Below are positions 32,184 to 44,002 of a DNA stretch of 64,000 nt, piece by piece. The stretch is from Asterias rubens. Its lineage: Eukaryota; Echinodermata; Asteroidea; Forcipulatida; Asteriidae. Each line of letters begins with the position of its first letter. Position 1 is the first letter of the stretch. The DNA is taken from the NCBI RefSeq assembly GCF_902459465.1, contig NC_047066.1, positions 19,347,047 to 19,411,046 of the forward strand, written 5' to 3'. Both the position numbers and the translations under genes were made by a program. The notes under the pieces were generated by a model. That model ran no database searches. It was not told where the DNA came from and was given only the letters and a program-made list of their open reading frames with translations.

Positions 32184-32380
32184 TTAAAGGCAGTGGACAC
32201 TATTGGTATTTACTCAAAATAATTATTATCATAAAAACTTTCTTGATTACGAGTAATGGGGAGAGGTTGGTAGTATAAAACATTTGTGTGAGAAACAGCT
32301 CCCTCTGAAGTGACGTTAGTTTTCGAGAAAGAAATAATTTGTCACGATTTTGATTTCGAGACCTCAGATTAGAATTTGAT
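32184..32380 (-). mobile_element. MITE-A fragment
   Basis: TTAAAGGCAGTGGACACTA start, reverse orientation, breaking off after GATTTCGAGACCTCAG in the inner hairpin. Confidence 0.8.
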
Positions 32381-32455
32381 TATAGTGTACATCATTGAAG
32401 TGAAGGTACATGATAACAAATATATTAGCAAACCAGAGGAGTAATTACACTAACA

Positions 32456-32755
32456 ATTTAAAGACACTGGACACTATTGGTAATTGTCAAAGACCAGTCT
32501 TCTCATTTGGTGTATCTCAACATATGCATAAAATAACAAACCTGTGAAAAGTCTAACTCAATTGGTCGTCGAAGTTGGGAGATAATAATGAAAGAAAAAA
32601 CACCCTTGTCACAAGTTGTGTGCTTTCGGATGCTTGATTTCAAGACCTCCAAATCTAATTCTGGATCTCGAAACCAAATTTGTTTAAAATTACTTCTTTC
32701 TTGAAAACTATGTTACTTCAGAGGGAGCCATTTCTCAAACTGTTTTATACTATAG
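32456..32755 (+). mobile_element. MITE-A fragment, diverged subfamily
   Basis: Starts TTTAAAGACACTGGACACTA, the AGACACTGG variant also seen at 38838-38905. It runs through the inner hairpin to CAGAGGGAGCCATTTCTC and then stops. Confidence 0.8.
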
Positions 32756-33788
32756 CAAATGCTTTTGTTCCTGTACCTACAGAGAGACACAACACAGCAT
32801 CACACCAAAGACTAAGAACACTGACTAACATATTATTGGCCAAAACATCATCTAGAAATATGCCATAATTGTTATTCAAACAGACTTCAAAATAATCGTT
32901 TTATAAATTGCCAAAGCATTTAATAATGACACATCCACCTGTTATGGTTGACTAAACATGTGTTTTTGTATAATGTATAAATATATATTTTATATCCAAA
33001 TGTTTTTGGGTAATGATTTGAAACATTTATAGCCAATGGAAATGCAGGAGGTTCGCAAACAGTCTTAAAAAATATATGATATGTCAATAATGACATGGCA
33101 CCTATTGGTTGACATTTGCTAAGAGTAAGAAATGAAATACAACCCTTGGAAAGGCATGACGAATTTAATCAGAATATTGGTCAACAGACTTCAAAAACCG
33201 ACATTCGGTGATCGACTCGCTTCATTCCGAAGTTCTACAATTTTGGAAAAAGATTTGATTTTTAATCCCCAACAATTTTAATCTGAAAGCAATGTTTCTC
33301 AGATTGTGTATTTCAGTTGTCAGGTTGTAGATTATTCTTCCTGCGTGAACAACCAATGTTCGACAATTCCTCAAAAATGCAATTTGTACAACAAATAATT
33401 CCAAGTAAATGTGAAATTAGTATTTCAACGTTCTGTGCTTGCATTATACATTCCAGTAAGGCCCTTTTTTATGAATACATTTTCTAGGTAAAAATTTGTA
33501 TTAAAAAAAGAAACTTTTATTTATTAAGTCTTTTTGTTTGTTGAGTTGGTGCTGCGCTTATGTAGGCTACACAAGAGTAGTTGTGGGTAGGCCTATATAT
33601 TATAATTAAGTTAACTATGGTGTCCATATCACCACTATTGCTGCCCCTCCCCGAAACAGGGGGCATAAAATAATGTCTGGTGAGATAAAATAATTTGCTA
33701 AAATAATTCAAGCTGGTGCGCCCTCAAGAGGTCTGAACACGGAAGCTTAACTAATAAGGCGGCGCCCGCGTGTAAATTCGGTGAGCAC

Positions 33789-36700
33789 ATGATGGAGTCT
33801 CAGAAAATGACCAAGAAACAAGTGAAGTCGGTTATTTCTGGTATCAAACAGCAGGAAAAATTGTTCCTTGGTAGCCGGGAAAATGCCAACTCTCTGGTAG
33901 AGCTACTTAGCCTTAGGAAAGTCCAGGTAAATATAATAAGGCCCTTTTTCTTTCGTCCCCACACACTACACTACACTGTGTACACAGCACAGATCTACGT
34001 TTACGAACGTAGTCAGTACAGTAGTGCACACTAGGGCAGAGGAATTCATTATTAAGTGTTGTGCCATAAAATATAGTAAATAGAAATAGATCTTCAGAAC
34101 TTTCTTTCAAATCAGATCAAGACAAAATATCAACAAAACTGTCAATCATCAAAGACACTAAAAATTAATGACCGCTTTAAATTTAATACAACCAGATCAT
34201 GGAGAACTTGTTATTAAAATATTAAATCAAACAATTGTCTTACTTACTTGACTTACTTGAATCCACCGACGCCATCACACAACTGGGGAGGAGACGGTGG
34301 TTCTGGTTACTGGGGCAGACAGCTTAGATAAGCTTATGTAGAGCCCCCCGACGTTCTTTAGGAATTTATCCACATGTCCCTTGAAAATGTTCACACTTGA
34401 AGCTTCAATTGCTTTTCGAGGGAGAATGTTCCAGTAGTTGACCACTCTCTGGGTAAACCAGAACTTCCTGAGGTTGAGGTTGGATCTTGATTTGTACAGT
34501 TTAAGTTGGTGACCCTGTGCTGCACGGTTGACAAATCAAAGAAGTGTTCAGGGTTCAAGCCCTCAAGGCCCCTGAGTATCTTAAAGGTCTCGAATAGTAG
34601 TACAGTAGCGGTCCTACTACTTGCCGTCAACTCGCCGTCAACTCATTTTCGTGCAGTCAACTCATTAAATTTACATGAAAAATCTATAAAAAGGGGGCAC
34701 GGAAGTGTTAAGTCTGGGCTAAACTACATATTTCTCATGGTTTTCGGTACAAATTCATTCACAAAAACGACTTTGTGTTGATAAAAAAAAAGTACCAATC
34801 ATTGACATCATGGGCCAAGACTAATCATTGTGAAAAAGCAAGATGGCGGCCGACAGTTTTTTGGCTTCGAGAATTTTTTTTCACGAGAAAAAAAATCAAT
34901 TTTTTTTCCGAAATATGACCTAAAACTTACGCGAATGCTCTTTGAGCTGATACTTTACAGTTCTATGCTTCTTTTGTGGATTTTAAATGTATATTGGAGG
35001 AGTTGACGGTGAGTTGACGGCGCAAGTGAGTTGACGGCGAGTTGACGGCAAGTAGTAGGACCCTACAGTAGTAATAGTAGGCCTAATACCAATGATTTGA
35101 AACTTTGCATGGTGGAAGAAGGTAAGGTTTGCTTGCGTTAACACCATGTGAAAATGAGATTTGAGAAGTGTTACTGCAAACATCACCTTATAAATATTAG
35201 TATTGGAAGCTGTTTATTAATATTTATTTCTTGCATTATTGCAGTCTGACAACAAAGACATAGTAAGTGCCGCCTTGGGGAGCCTTGTGCATGTGTTCAC
35301 CACTCTGTTCAACAGAGATGCCATGACATCCAGCAAACCACAGACAAAGCCTAAGGAGGAAAGCACAGAGACCACAGAGGCCAGTCCAGAAGAGCAGTAC
35401 AAGGACTGGCTTCACAAGAGATATAAAGACTGCTTGAGATGTATTTCACGCTTGATAGAAGCCTTCACAGATGCCACTGCTGTTCAGGTGAGGTTGACCG
35501 GACTGATTTTTGTATGACAAACCAATTAGTAGATAATAATCATCGAAAATATGACTGGACCACATCAGACCAGAGCCCTGTGATTTTAACGTAGGGCCAA
35601 TAAAATCTAAGTGGGACAAGCTCGATGGTCTTGTGTTTTTCATTTTAATAAAATAGGCCTACTTCATTGTGTAATAACTTTTGTGAAAAAATTAATGAGA
35701 TAATTACATTTTTCTATTTCCTTCCAATAGTATCGAAGTACACTTTCACATAATAATAATAATAATAATAAAGAATATTTATAGGGCGCCAAAATCCACC
35801 AAAATGAGGTGCTCAAGGCACACAGGAGGGGGAACCACACACAGCAAGGAAAAAAGACAAATAGACCAGTTACATATAGGCGAGATTAAACAAAGTGGTT
35901 TTCAACTTAACCTTGAAAGTATTGATGTTAGAAATATTGCGGATTTGTAGAGGCAAGTCATTCCAGAGTGTGGGTCCAGCATGGGAAAAATGACCTATCG
36001 CCCCCTGACTTGCTACTCTTAGTAACTTGAAGCATGCATGTATTGGAAGATCGGAGAGATCGCACAGGAGTATAAGCTTTAACCAAAGAAATGTTATATA
36101 TAGGAGCAGAACCATTAATGCAATGAATGATAAGCAACAGAAGTTTGAAAGTATAAACATAAATGAAATAGATCTTTTCAGAGTGCTAGTTCAAACTCAT
36201 TTTGATTATGGTCTTGTAAAACAAATTCTGGTCCAGCAAAAAATGTCGAGCTACATACAAAAGAAGCCATGCAGTCTTGTGGTCTTTTCCTAAGCCAGCA
36301 ATAAAGTCCGTCAATTTCTCTCTTTCTACAAATGACAGCAAGTAAACCAAAATATTTGACATATAAATAGTTTGCGGTGCTTTGATTCTTTGGGAAAAAG
36401 ATTTTTCTTCTGCTAATTTTTGCTCATTATTTGGTTACAGGAATTAGCCCTGTGTAGTTTGATGAAACTGCTGCAGGTCGAGTCCAACCATCCATTGAAG
36501 AAGAGTGTTGCAAAGCGATATGCATTCCCTGCCGATGTTCTAAATGTAAGTATATTATTTTCAGTGGTGTTTAATAAAGATGGCATTTCAGACCACAAGC
36601 CTATTACTGGCCTGGAATTAAATGTAGATCATGAAGTTGATATCCTTTCAAAAGTTTCTCTAAAACTTTCTAAAGATTTATCAATGGAAGTACCCTTAAC

Positions 36701-39700
36701 CTAACCCTAACCCTTTTTGCTCCCTGCTGCAATGCTTAAGTATGTACTTTTCATTATACTTTTATCTATAGACGCGGTGACCTCTGACGTCACTCGAAAA
36801 CCATACTATGATTCGCGCGCATACCGCTGGGCAAAACCTTTGTGTTCTGGCAGCCAGCTAGAAAGTGTATGCAATCTTACCATGACTACGCGTCTTTTTG
36901 CCCGGCGAAATATGACGTATGCAGTGTTTTGTCAACAGGGGGCGGTTTGAATGTAAACATAGGTCACATCGTCTATAGACCATTATTATGCTGTCAAACA
37001 CCAATATATGACCCTCCAGGCCTGATACTTCAAGGAGGCAACAAAGGCAATTGGCTCTATGCCCACTCATCATTGCCTTGGGGCCTTTGAAATGCTCCAG
37101 TAGAAATTTATAATTTCCTCATAGGGTGCCCTTTATCAAGGAGAAAATGCTTTGGTTCCCTGCCCTTTCAAAAACGAAGTACCAGTACACAGGCCTGACC
37201 CTCCTTTTAAATTTACTTTCTGTTTAAAAACAGCATGTTGTACGGAAGCTCCTATCTAGGAGGCAAGACATGACAAAGCTCATTGCAAGATTTCAGGAAT
37301 ACTTGGAGTATGATGATGTCAGATTTTTCGTTCTCGCCCAGATCAAATATCACGCCACCAATTTAAATGAGGAGGTTGATAAAAAGGTAAGCATTACAAG
37401 AAGGCTCCTTTAAAGAAAGAGGCTAAAATAAAGCATAATTTTCGTTTGGCAACTCACACCTGTTATCTCCATGTAATTTCTTTTCCAAACAGTGGACTTA
37501 ATTGGATAATGGCCAAAGTTTGGGCATTATTCGATTAAGTCCACTCAAACTAGTTATGCTGCTTACAGTGGGGCAGATTAAGTGCCCATTCATTAATTTT
37601 AATGACCCAAGTTATTCAATGTAAACACACCCACTCAGTTAAAAGGATTTATACTTTCAAATCAAATGGATACTCTAATTGCGCCCTTTCAACTGACATG
37701 TTGGTTTTGAGGTATAACGTTTTTATGTAGTCAGTAACAATAAAACTGAGTTCTGAGTGTTTCTGTTTCTGTTTGGTTCCAGTTTTTGCCTAATTTTTAT
37801 TTTCAAAAACATAAATTGTGTTTGTGTATAGATTTTGCCTGTTTATTATGTAAATTTGAATGTTGTCAACCTTCTGGTTGTTATTATTCAGATTAAATAA
37901 ACCATTAATATATAATATATTTTCTGTTTCTAAAGGACCTCGCAATGTTCTGCACCAACATGTTCGCCCTTCTAGAAAAGCTGACGATGCCAACGTCTCA
38001 GGAGGACATCACTAACTTCCTATGTAAACCTCCAGATGAAGATGCAGATGTTAAAGTTACATCCTTCAAGGTACACATGTAGATGTACCCTCAAGTAGGC
38101 CTATTCTTAAGCCTTCTCAACAACCCCTAGCCTGAACATCTGACGTCACACTTTGTGGCTTGTGAATAACGCCAGAGACCGGCCTATATTAGACAATTTT
38201 AAAAACGACTCATGTGTGGTCCTGTAGCATGCACTGCAGTTGGTTACCTCCAAGTTGTCTGTAAAAGTTGCCTCGTGCGACAAGGCCCTGAGTAATGATG
38301 TATGCTTTGGTAGAATGGGTTAAATGTATTAGGTTGTTGATGTTGTTGTAGACTTTAAACTACAAGCTTTTGTATAGTGTTTAGACATCAAGTGACTGTC
38401 TGTATTTAGATGATTTCTTGATTCAAATCAATACTAAATTGCTTAATTATACACAATATCCTCAATGTTCTTCAAATCAATGATAAATTGCTTAATTATC
38501 CACAATATCCTCCGCATTTACACTGATATTTTCCATGATTTGTTTTCTGTTCCAGGAGCATCGGAAATTATTCAGTGATTCTTGGCTTGTATTCCTTGGA
38601 CTTCCTCTTCCGCCGTCTGTCTACAAGAAGACGTTGGTTATTCTCCATGATGCTGTAATGCCACATATGACCAACCCACTTCTACTGACAGACTTCCTAA
38701 CGTTCTCCTACAATATTGGTCAGTATTTTCTCTTTTTGTTTGGTTTGTAACCCACACTCCTGCTCAAGGACCTCCTTACAATCTCCCTCAATTTTGGTCA
38801 GATATTAATTTGTGATATTTTCTCTTGTTGCTGTTTCTTAAAGACACTGGACACCTTTGGTAATTGTCAAAGACCAGTCTTCTCACTTTGTGTATCTCAA
38901 AGTTGAACCTGTTTTTGTTCATTATCTGCTGTTTTTCAGGAGGTGCAGTTAGTCTGTTGGCTCTCAATGGATTGTTTGTCCTCATCAGTCAGCACAATTT
39001 GTAAGTTTCAGCATCTTTGCAAATTTCTGTGTATTACACACATGTATAACTTTAATTGTCCTACATTTTCCAGTGAGTTGACCAACCATTTGAAGCCATT
39101 TGATGTCAACTTTGGCTTGTCGTGGCCGAAGTGGCACACTGGACTCAAGCTCTGGTGCTTTTCATCAGAGTGTTGTTTGAGTCCCAGTCTTAACCCAAAC
39201 CACACTATCCTGTCTTTGTATTTTTATGTTTCACCAATCAGTGCTATACATTGCCAAAACAGAAATTGACAAAGGGTTGCAGTGGCCAAAATTCAAGTTC
39301 GAATTGAGCACAGCTAGTGGCTTCTCCAGTTAACCACTCTCATTGAAGTACTTTAGGCAATGGCTCTACTCTCTATGTGAGGATGTGTGTACCTAAAAAT
39401 GCTACTGTTGTGGCATATTGAGGTATGGGTTGGTTGTCTCAAGAAATATGCTGATGAACCTGTAGTAGGATGGTTATTTGCATATTGAAACCAACAGCTA
39501 GCTATTGTAACCTTCAAACCACCTGACTGTTTTTTGTTTTCGCTGTGTGTTTTCCCAAATCTTAAACTCCTTTTTAGGGAATATCCGCAGTTCTACAAGA
39601 AGCTGTATGCATTGTTTGAACCAAGCATCTTCCATGTCAAGTTCCGAGCTCGATTTTTTCACCTTGCAGATTTATTCCTCAGCTCAACGTAAGTATTTCT

Positions 39701-42161
39701 TTTGCAACTCGATCAATACCTACTATGTTCAGTTTAACGTCTTATATGGCATATCCGAAATCTTTGCATTGCTGATTTGTATTTATACTGTTTCTGTTGT
39801 ATATTTGTTTTCTGTTGCACTGTATATTTTACACCAGTAGCTGTGCTAATAACCTTCATACTTACCATTTGAATATTTGCCTTCTATATTTCATGCATTA
39901 CCCGTGGTAAACCTTACAAATTGCTCGTTTTTATATCCTGTTGTAACATTTGCACTGTGTATTTGACACTGTGTATTATGAATCACTTGACATTTGCATT
40001 GTATTTTGCATATAACCCGTGGTGAACCTTACAAATTGGTTATTTTTATGTATGCATCAATTGTATATTTTGCTTTATGTACACGATCCGTTAACTGTCA
40101 AAATAATTCTGTTATCTGTGCATTGATCATATTTTGTATGTACATGTTTGTTGCATTACCCATGATGGTAAACCTTGCAATTTGTTTTTTGCACAAATTG
40201 TATATTTTGTACTCAATGGGGCAACTGTTGTTATATGTGCATTAGTCATATATATTGCATTAATGATTATGTACCCATGGTTACTGTACAAATTTGCTGT
40301 TGTTTTATTTGTATCATTTTGCACATTTTCATTTTACACATTTATTTGTTATTGCTGCCCTACATTTACACATTTTAACAAAGTTTGTCAATTAGATTCA
40401 AATTATGAGTAGTTCACAGTAATACATAGTAACTTAGGATATGAACAAATTGAAAGTTCACAATGATTTAGATAGTTACAGATATTAAGAAGTTTAAGGT
40501 AGGACAACAATTAGGTTAAGGTGAAGCAGAGGCTTTTGTGCCTTATATTAACCTTATTGTGAATTGTAGGCCTATTATTTACCTGTGACAATGCATATAA
40601 TTTGGCTCTTGTAGTTTTACATTGTGTATTTTTACACTTTAAACCAGCTGTAAGACTGCAAAATACAAACATTTGCATCATACCAAATTAATAATGTGGT
40701 AACAAGAATATAACTTATATAATTTTGTCTAGGTATTTACCAGCTTATTTGGTGGCTGCCTGCGCAAAACGTCTTTCTCGTCTAGCCCTCACAGCGCCCC
40801 CTGCTGGTCTGATGATGGTCATTCCCTTTGTCTGTAACCTACTTTTGAGACACAGGAGCTGTCGGGTTTTGATTCAGCGAACAGACGGTCCCTCAGGTAA
40901 ATTATTACATTCTTTTGTTCATTTATTAATTATAAATTGCCTTATGCTCAGTGATGGACATAGTGGTTGGCTATGCCGTGCGGGTGTTGCTTGTTCACAT
41001 TTGTAGAGCGTGCTTAGCCTGACCTCTTGTCTTGATCAGTCACACCTATGAAGGCGTGACCTGGGGAAAGTAAAATCCAGGTCGCGTATCGTGGTGTGTC
41101 ATGGTGTAGCGAATAAGAGAGCACTGGATTTAAACTCTGGTGTTTCTGATTAGCAGAATGTTGGTTCGAGTCCCAGTTGTGACACCTGTGTCCTTAAGCA
41201 AGCCACTTAACCATGATGCTTTGTCCTTTGAATGGGAGGTAAAGCCGTTGGTCCCATGTGTTGTGTAACGCACCTAAAAGATCTCAGTGCACTTGTTCAA
41301 GAGAGAGCGGGTTCGCTCGGTGTTCCTGGTTTGACTGGCAGCATATTGTGCCACAGCACCTTGTTAACCATTTTATAGTGCTTCGAAAAGGAGTGGGTCT
41401 CTTAATTCAAAACATAGTCCCACAAACTTTGCAGGAGCGTCACTGAGTGACGGATATTCACCCTATATAAGAAAACCACTATTTTTATTATCATACTGTC
41501 CAGTTTCAAGTTGTATTAAATCCGGTGTTTAATTCTTGTCTTAGAAATTGCGGATGATCCATACATAATGGATGAGACAGACCCAGCAAAGAGCAAGGCT
41601 TTAGAAAGCTCCCTCTGGGAGTTGGAAACCCTCAAGTCACACTACCACCCCGGGGTCGCTACAGCTGCTTCCAAGATTGACAAACCCTTCCCTAAAGTAG
41701 AATGGGAGATCTCAGAGTACCTGGAGCTTTCTACAAGTGAGGTAGGTTGCACCATTGCATTTATAGGGTTATCATGACTAATTTGTCCACAGTATGTGAT
41801 TGTTGGAATGAATGTATGTTTGCATAACTTAACCGTACACTTCTCTGCATAATTTTCGAAAGGGGAAGTTTCTCATAAACAACGTTTCTGTCTGAACTTT
41901 TTTCCCAGTTTGTATGTTATGAGTTATGATCTTTGTTTCCCTGCCTACTTAAATAAATTTTGTAAATCTTTTTTTCTGCAACCTCCACCAACACATCTCA
42001 ATGTTGTGTTTCTTATAAATGTTCTTTTAATTTTGTCTTCTCATCAGATGATTGACTGGGTGGTGAAGAAAAAGATGAAAACGGCTCACATGGAATTTGA
42101 GCCTCCGAAAGGACTCATTGGCAAAAAAGACGACACTTCAAACTTCTTTGCTTACGACTAA
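33789..42161 (+). CDS. NOC4L: NOC4L, nucleolar complex protein 4 homologue
   Basis: Eleven exons: 33789-33926, 35245-35487, 36441-36545, 37234-37386, 37936-38070, 38556-38718, 38940-39000, 39578-39688, 40733-40896, 41545-41741, 42048-42161. They give about 527 residues (human 516). Diagnostic blocks match human NOC4L in order: ELALCSLMKLLQVE, FQEYLEYDDVRF, LPPSVYKKTLVILHDAV, GGAVSLLALNGLFVLI, EYPQFYKKLYALFEPSIFH, RARFFHLADLFLSS, YLPAYLVAACAKRLSRLAL, and ALESSLWELETLKSHYHP. The protein is the CBF/Mak21-family partner of NOP14 in the nucleolus and is needed for 18S rRNA processing and 40S subunit assembly. Two ATGs stand in tandem; the first is taken. Introns carry LINE, MITE and SINE insertions. 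AATAAA at 42899-42904 is a candidate poly(A) signal. Same strand as SLF1 and TXNDC17. Confidence 0.97.
34330..34600 (-). mobile_element. LINE reverse-transcriptase C-terminal remnant in NOC4L intron 1
   Basis: The minus strand encodes FETFKILRGLEGLNPEHFF, then after one frameshift QGHQLKLYKSRSNLNLRKF, WFTQRVVNYWNILPRKAIEA and SSVNIFKGHVDKFLKN. This is the end of a non-LTR RT as found in many invertebrate LINEs (GHxxKLxKxRxxxxxRKxxFxxRVVxxWNxLP). It is broken and incomplete. Confidence 0.85.
34609..35063. mobile_element. Non-autonomous DNA transposon, 455 bp, 8-bp target duplication
   Basis: The ends are inverse copies over about 36 bp (GGTCCTACTACTTGCCGTCA, then ACTCGCCGTCAACTC), with extra GTCAACTC sub-repeats inside. 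TACAGTAG flanks it exactly on both sides (34601-34608 and 35064-35071). An 8-bp duplication fits the hAT superfamily. It has no transposase. The interior contains AAGATGGCGGCC, a YY1-like site. Confidence 0.88.
35745..36115 (-). mobile_element. LINE 3'-end fragment in NOC4L intron 2
   Basis: The minus strand reads HFSHAGPTLWNDLPLQIR followed by NTFKVKLKTTLFNLAY, the classic RT tail of L2/CR1-like elements. The element ends at a TAA microsatellite (about 35752-35771), as such tails do. Confidence 0.8.
36697..36716. repeat. Short interstitial telomere-like repeat
   Basis: TTAACCTAACCCTAACCCT: about two and a half CCCTAA units. Too short to imply a former chromosome end. Confidence 0.6.
36766..36984. 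mobile_element. Inverted-repeat element in NOC4L intron 3
   Basis: TCTATAGACGCGGTGACCT at the left and AGGTCACATCGTCTATAGA at the right are inverse copies with few mismatches. The interior is CG-rich with TGACGTCA. Probably a MITE; the TCTATAGA ends would fit a TA target site. Confidence 0.7.
37018..37197 (+). repeat. Dispersed repeat, 'AGGCCTGATACTTC' family
   Basis: From AGGCCTGATACTTCAAGGAG to ACACAGGCCTG, with TTCCTCATAGGGTGCCC and AAGGAGAAAATGC inside. It ends about 35 bp before NOC4L exon 4. Confidence 0.8.
38126..38185 (+). repeat. GACGTCA-containing dispersed repeat
   Basis: AGCCTGAACATCTGACGTCA followed by CACTTTGTGGCTTGTGAAT and CGCCAGAGACCGGCC. Inverse copy at 8437-8515 and a relative at 59466-59520. 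Confidence 0.65.
38838..38905 (+). mobile_element. MITE-A fragment, AGACACTGG subfamily
   Basis: CTTAAAGACACTGGACACC through GTCAAAGACCAGTCTTCTC. It lies only about 35 bp before the acceptor of NOC4L exon 7. Confidence 0.75.
39890..40320. repeat. Diverged tandem repeat, unit about 115-145 bp, in NOC4L intron 8
   Basis: The block ACCCGTGGTAAACCTTACAA recurs at about 39899, 40015, 40158 and 40271 with increasing change. Each is followed by a T-rich stretch and GTATATTTTG or ATTTTGCA. Confidence 0.65.
40793..40807 (+). promoter_or_regulatory. CTCF-consensus-like motif inside NOC4L exon 9
   Basis: The minus strand reads CCAGCAGGGGGCGCT, an exact match to the vertebrate CTCF core. The plus strand encodes the conserved TAPPAGL, so the match could be a by-product of coding sequence. 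A similar site is in SLF1 at 18662-18677. Confidence 0.3.
41095..41480 (+). mobile_element. tRNA-derived SINE in NOC4L intron 9
   Basis: Head GTAGCGAATAAGAGAGCACT and TTGGTTCGAGTCCCAG (B box) suit a class II tRNA origin. The body runs through GTGTCCTTAAGCAAGCCACT and CAGTGCACTTG to GCATATTGTGCCACAGCACC. It is the best SINE copy in the window. Confidence 0.75.
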
Positions 42162-44002
42162 AAGCAGTCAAGAAGAAATTGGCTACAATATATAAAAACT
42201 TAACACTCTTCCTCACGGAGCATAAAAGGTTTATTACCCTGATCATAGGGCTACCTACTTCATTCTTTCAAGAACTATCTCGGGATCAAGTATGCAGCCT
42301 GTGCTTCAATAACCTTACTTATGGCGATCAGAAGGGTCCGATTACTGAGAAGCCTTCCACACTGTTCTGTCTAAGAAAGAAATCAGTCGACCCAAGTTGT
42401 CGCGTTGCCGCATGTTTGAGTCGGGCTCTATGTCTGACACGCCACACAACTCTATCCTGCATACAGCTGATTAGCTCCTCCTTAGATATAGAAGAGTTTG
42501 CGGTAACACCATGTAATAACAATCTCTAAATGAGTTGGGGTGGTTCTGAAAAGAACTGTTGGATTAACTCCAACGGTTCTTTTCAGAACCATCCCAACTC
42601 ATTTTAGAGATTGTTATTACATTAACTCCAATGGTTCTTTTCAGAACCACCCCAACTCATTTAGAGATTGTTATTACATGGTGTTACCGCAAACTCTTCT
42701 ATATCTTATTTCCACCATGCAAAGTTTCAAATCCTACTTAGCTCCTCCTTGTTGATTACTCCGGCGTCTTCAATCAGGGTCTTGAGCAGGGTCAGAGTCT
42801 GTCTAACCTGCAGTTATTTATTGCCTGTTTAATTATATGTAGGAGTAAGGTGTCATCCTTCATAGAACCACCACTAGGCTCTCATTTACCCCCAGGTGAA
42901 TAAAAACAATTATATTTTGGGGGTCAGTCTATGACAACAGTGTCACATGACTGGGATTCAAACCCAGGTGTCCTGCAGATAGACAAATTTAGTTGGCTAA
43001 CCCGAATGGATATTAATTTGGAAATTCAATGCGCGAAAAAAATGACACATTATGTACACAGACTCTTCACTGTAGAGGACCCTCAACATGATTTCCCTAT
43101 GCTTGTACTTTTCCCTGTATGCAGTTTTAATATGTATTAGCATACTCATCATCGCACCCAATAAGATACCAAGCTATTTCCCCTGTCTTTTGGTAAGTGT
43201 AGATGCCTCGAATGGTGCAAAAGCAAGATGAATGTATCATTCTTCTAGCAAAAAGATGATAATTCATGGAAGGATTTGATAATAAATTTTCTAAACCGAA
43301 TGGGTTATTTTGTTTGAAGATTGTTTTGTTTTGTGTGGTCTGTAACCTTACTCATTAATTATACACCAGAAATTTGATTTGATAAAAGCAGACTAAAAAA
43401 ACCTAACCGTCGATCTAGTCTGCAAGTCTAGAGAGTACTCAAATTTGTGACTAGTTAAAGTGCAAGAGTTTGTTTTCTTTTCACCTTAAAGCATTATACC
43501 TACTGGGACCAAAGCTCTTCATGCAAATGATGATAATGCATGCAGGAAAGGGTTTGATAATAGGCCTAATAAGTAAGTCGTTAATTTGTTTAAAGATTTG
43601 TTTTGTTTTGGTTTATGGTTCACCTTGCTCATAATGCTACAGATACTTGGTTAATAATACTTTTTTTTTAGTTGAATGGTAACAAATGAACTGATCAGCA
43701 ACACTAATTCTGGCCTGGAAGTTTGTTGCAGTAACATGTGCTCGTTAATTAACAATAATATTAATGAAAACATTAATTTGTCTAGTTATTTTTATCTTTG
43801 ATGGCGCAAGCGTTTTCTCCACTGTTCATACTTCGCCAACAGAGGGGGCGATACAAATTGCCACATTTTTAGACGGATACCCAAAAACAGGTGGAGTTGT
43901 AACGTTAATTGATTGGTTGAGAACATTGGGTGCCTGTTTTCAATTATAAGGAGCTTTTTGCTGCACAAAATCTACGTCGTCGGCTAGAGTTATCTTGCAA
44001 AA
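42162..44002. other. Intergenic region between NOC4L and TXNDC17
   Basis: Holds the NOC4L 3' UTR with AATAAA at 42899, the fold-back at 42484-42706, and the TXNDC17 promoter. The stretch 43200-43980 is AT-rich with two related blocks (AGCAAAAAGATGATAATTCAT at 43247 and TGCAAATGATGATAATGCAT at 43522, both followed by GGAAGG/GGAAAGG and TTTGATAATA), an old duplication of about 270 bp. No further gene is seen. Confidence 0.55.
42484..42706. repeat. Highly conserved fold-back (hairpin) sequence
   Basis: The arms 42484-42563 and 42624-42706 are almost perfect inverse copies (AGATATAGAAGAGTTTGCGG, TAACACCATGTAATAACAAT). Between them a further 58-bp partial copy of the right arm stands in tandem. 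Each arm contains an inner hairpin GGTTCTGAAAAGAACC. It could be transcribed in the NOC4L 3' UTR. Confidence 0.9.

Larger units (their letters stand above)
31564..33788. other. Intergenic region between SLF1 and NOC4L
   Basis: Contains the SLF1 3' UTR and the NOC4L promoter. Two MITE-A fragments (32184-32380, 32456-32755) lie side by side, and a TTTCTCAGATTGTGTATT-type repeat piece recurs at about 31868 and 33295. GC rises just before the NOC4L start (GGCGGCGCCCGCG at about 33759). No further gene is seen. Confidence 0.55.

Noticed and set aside
36697-36716. Interstitial telomere marking a fusion point
   Set aside because: Fewer than three CCCTAA units, expected by chance or from replication slippage.
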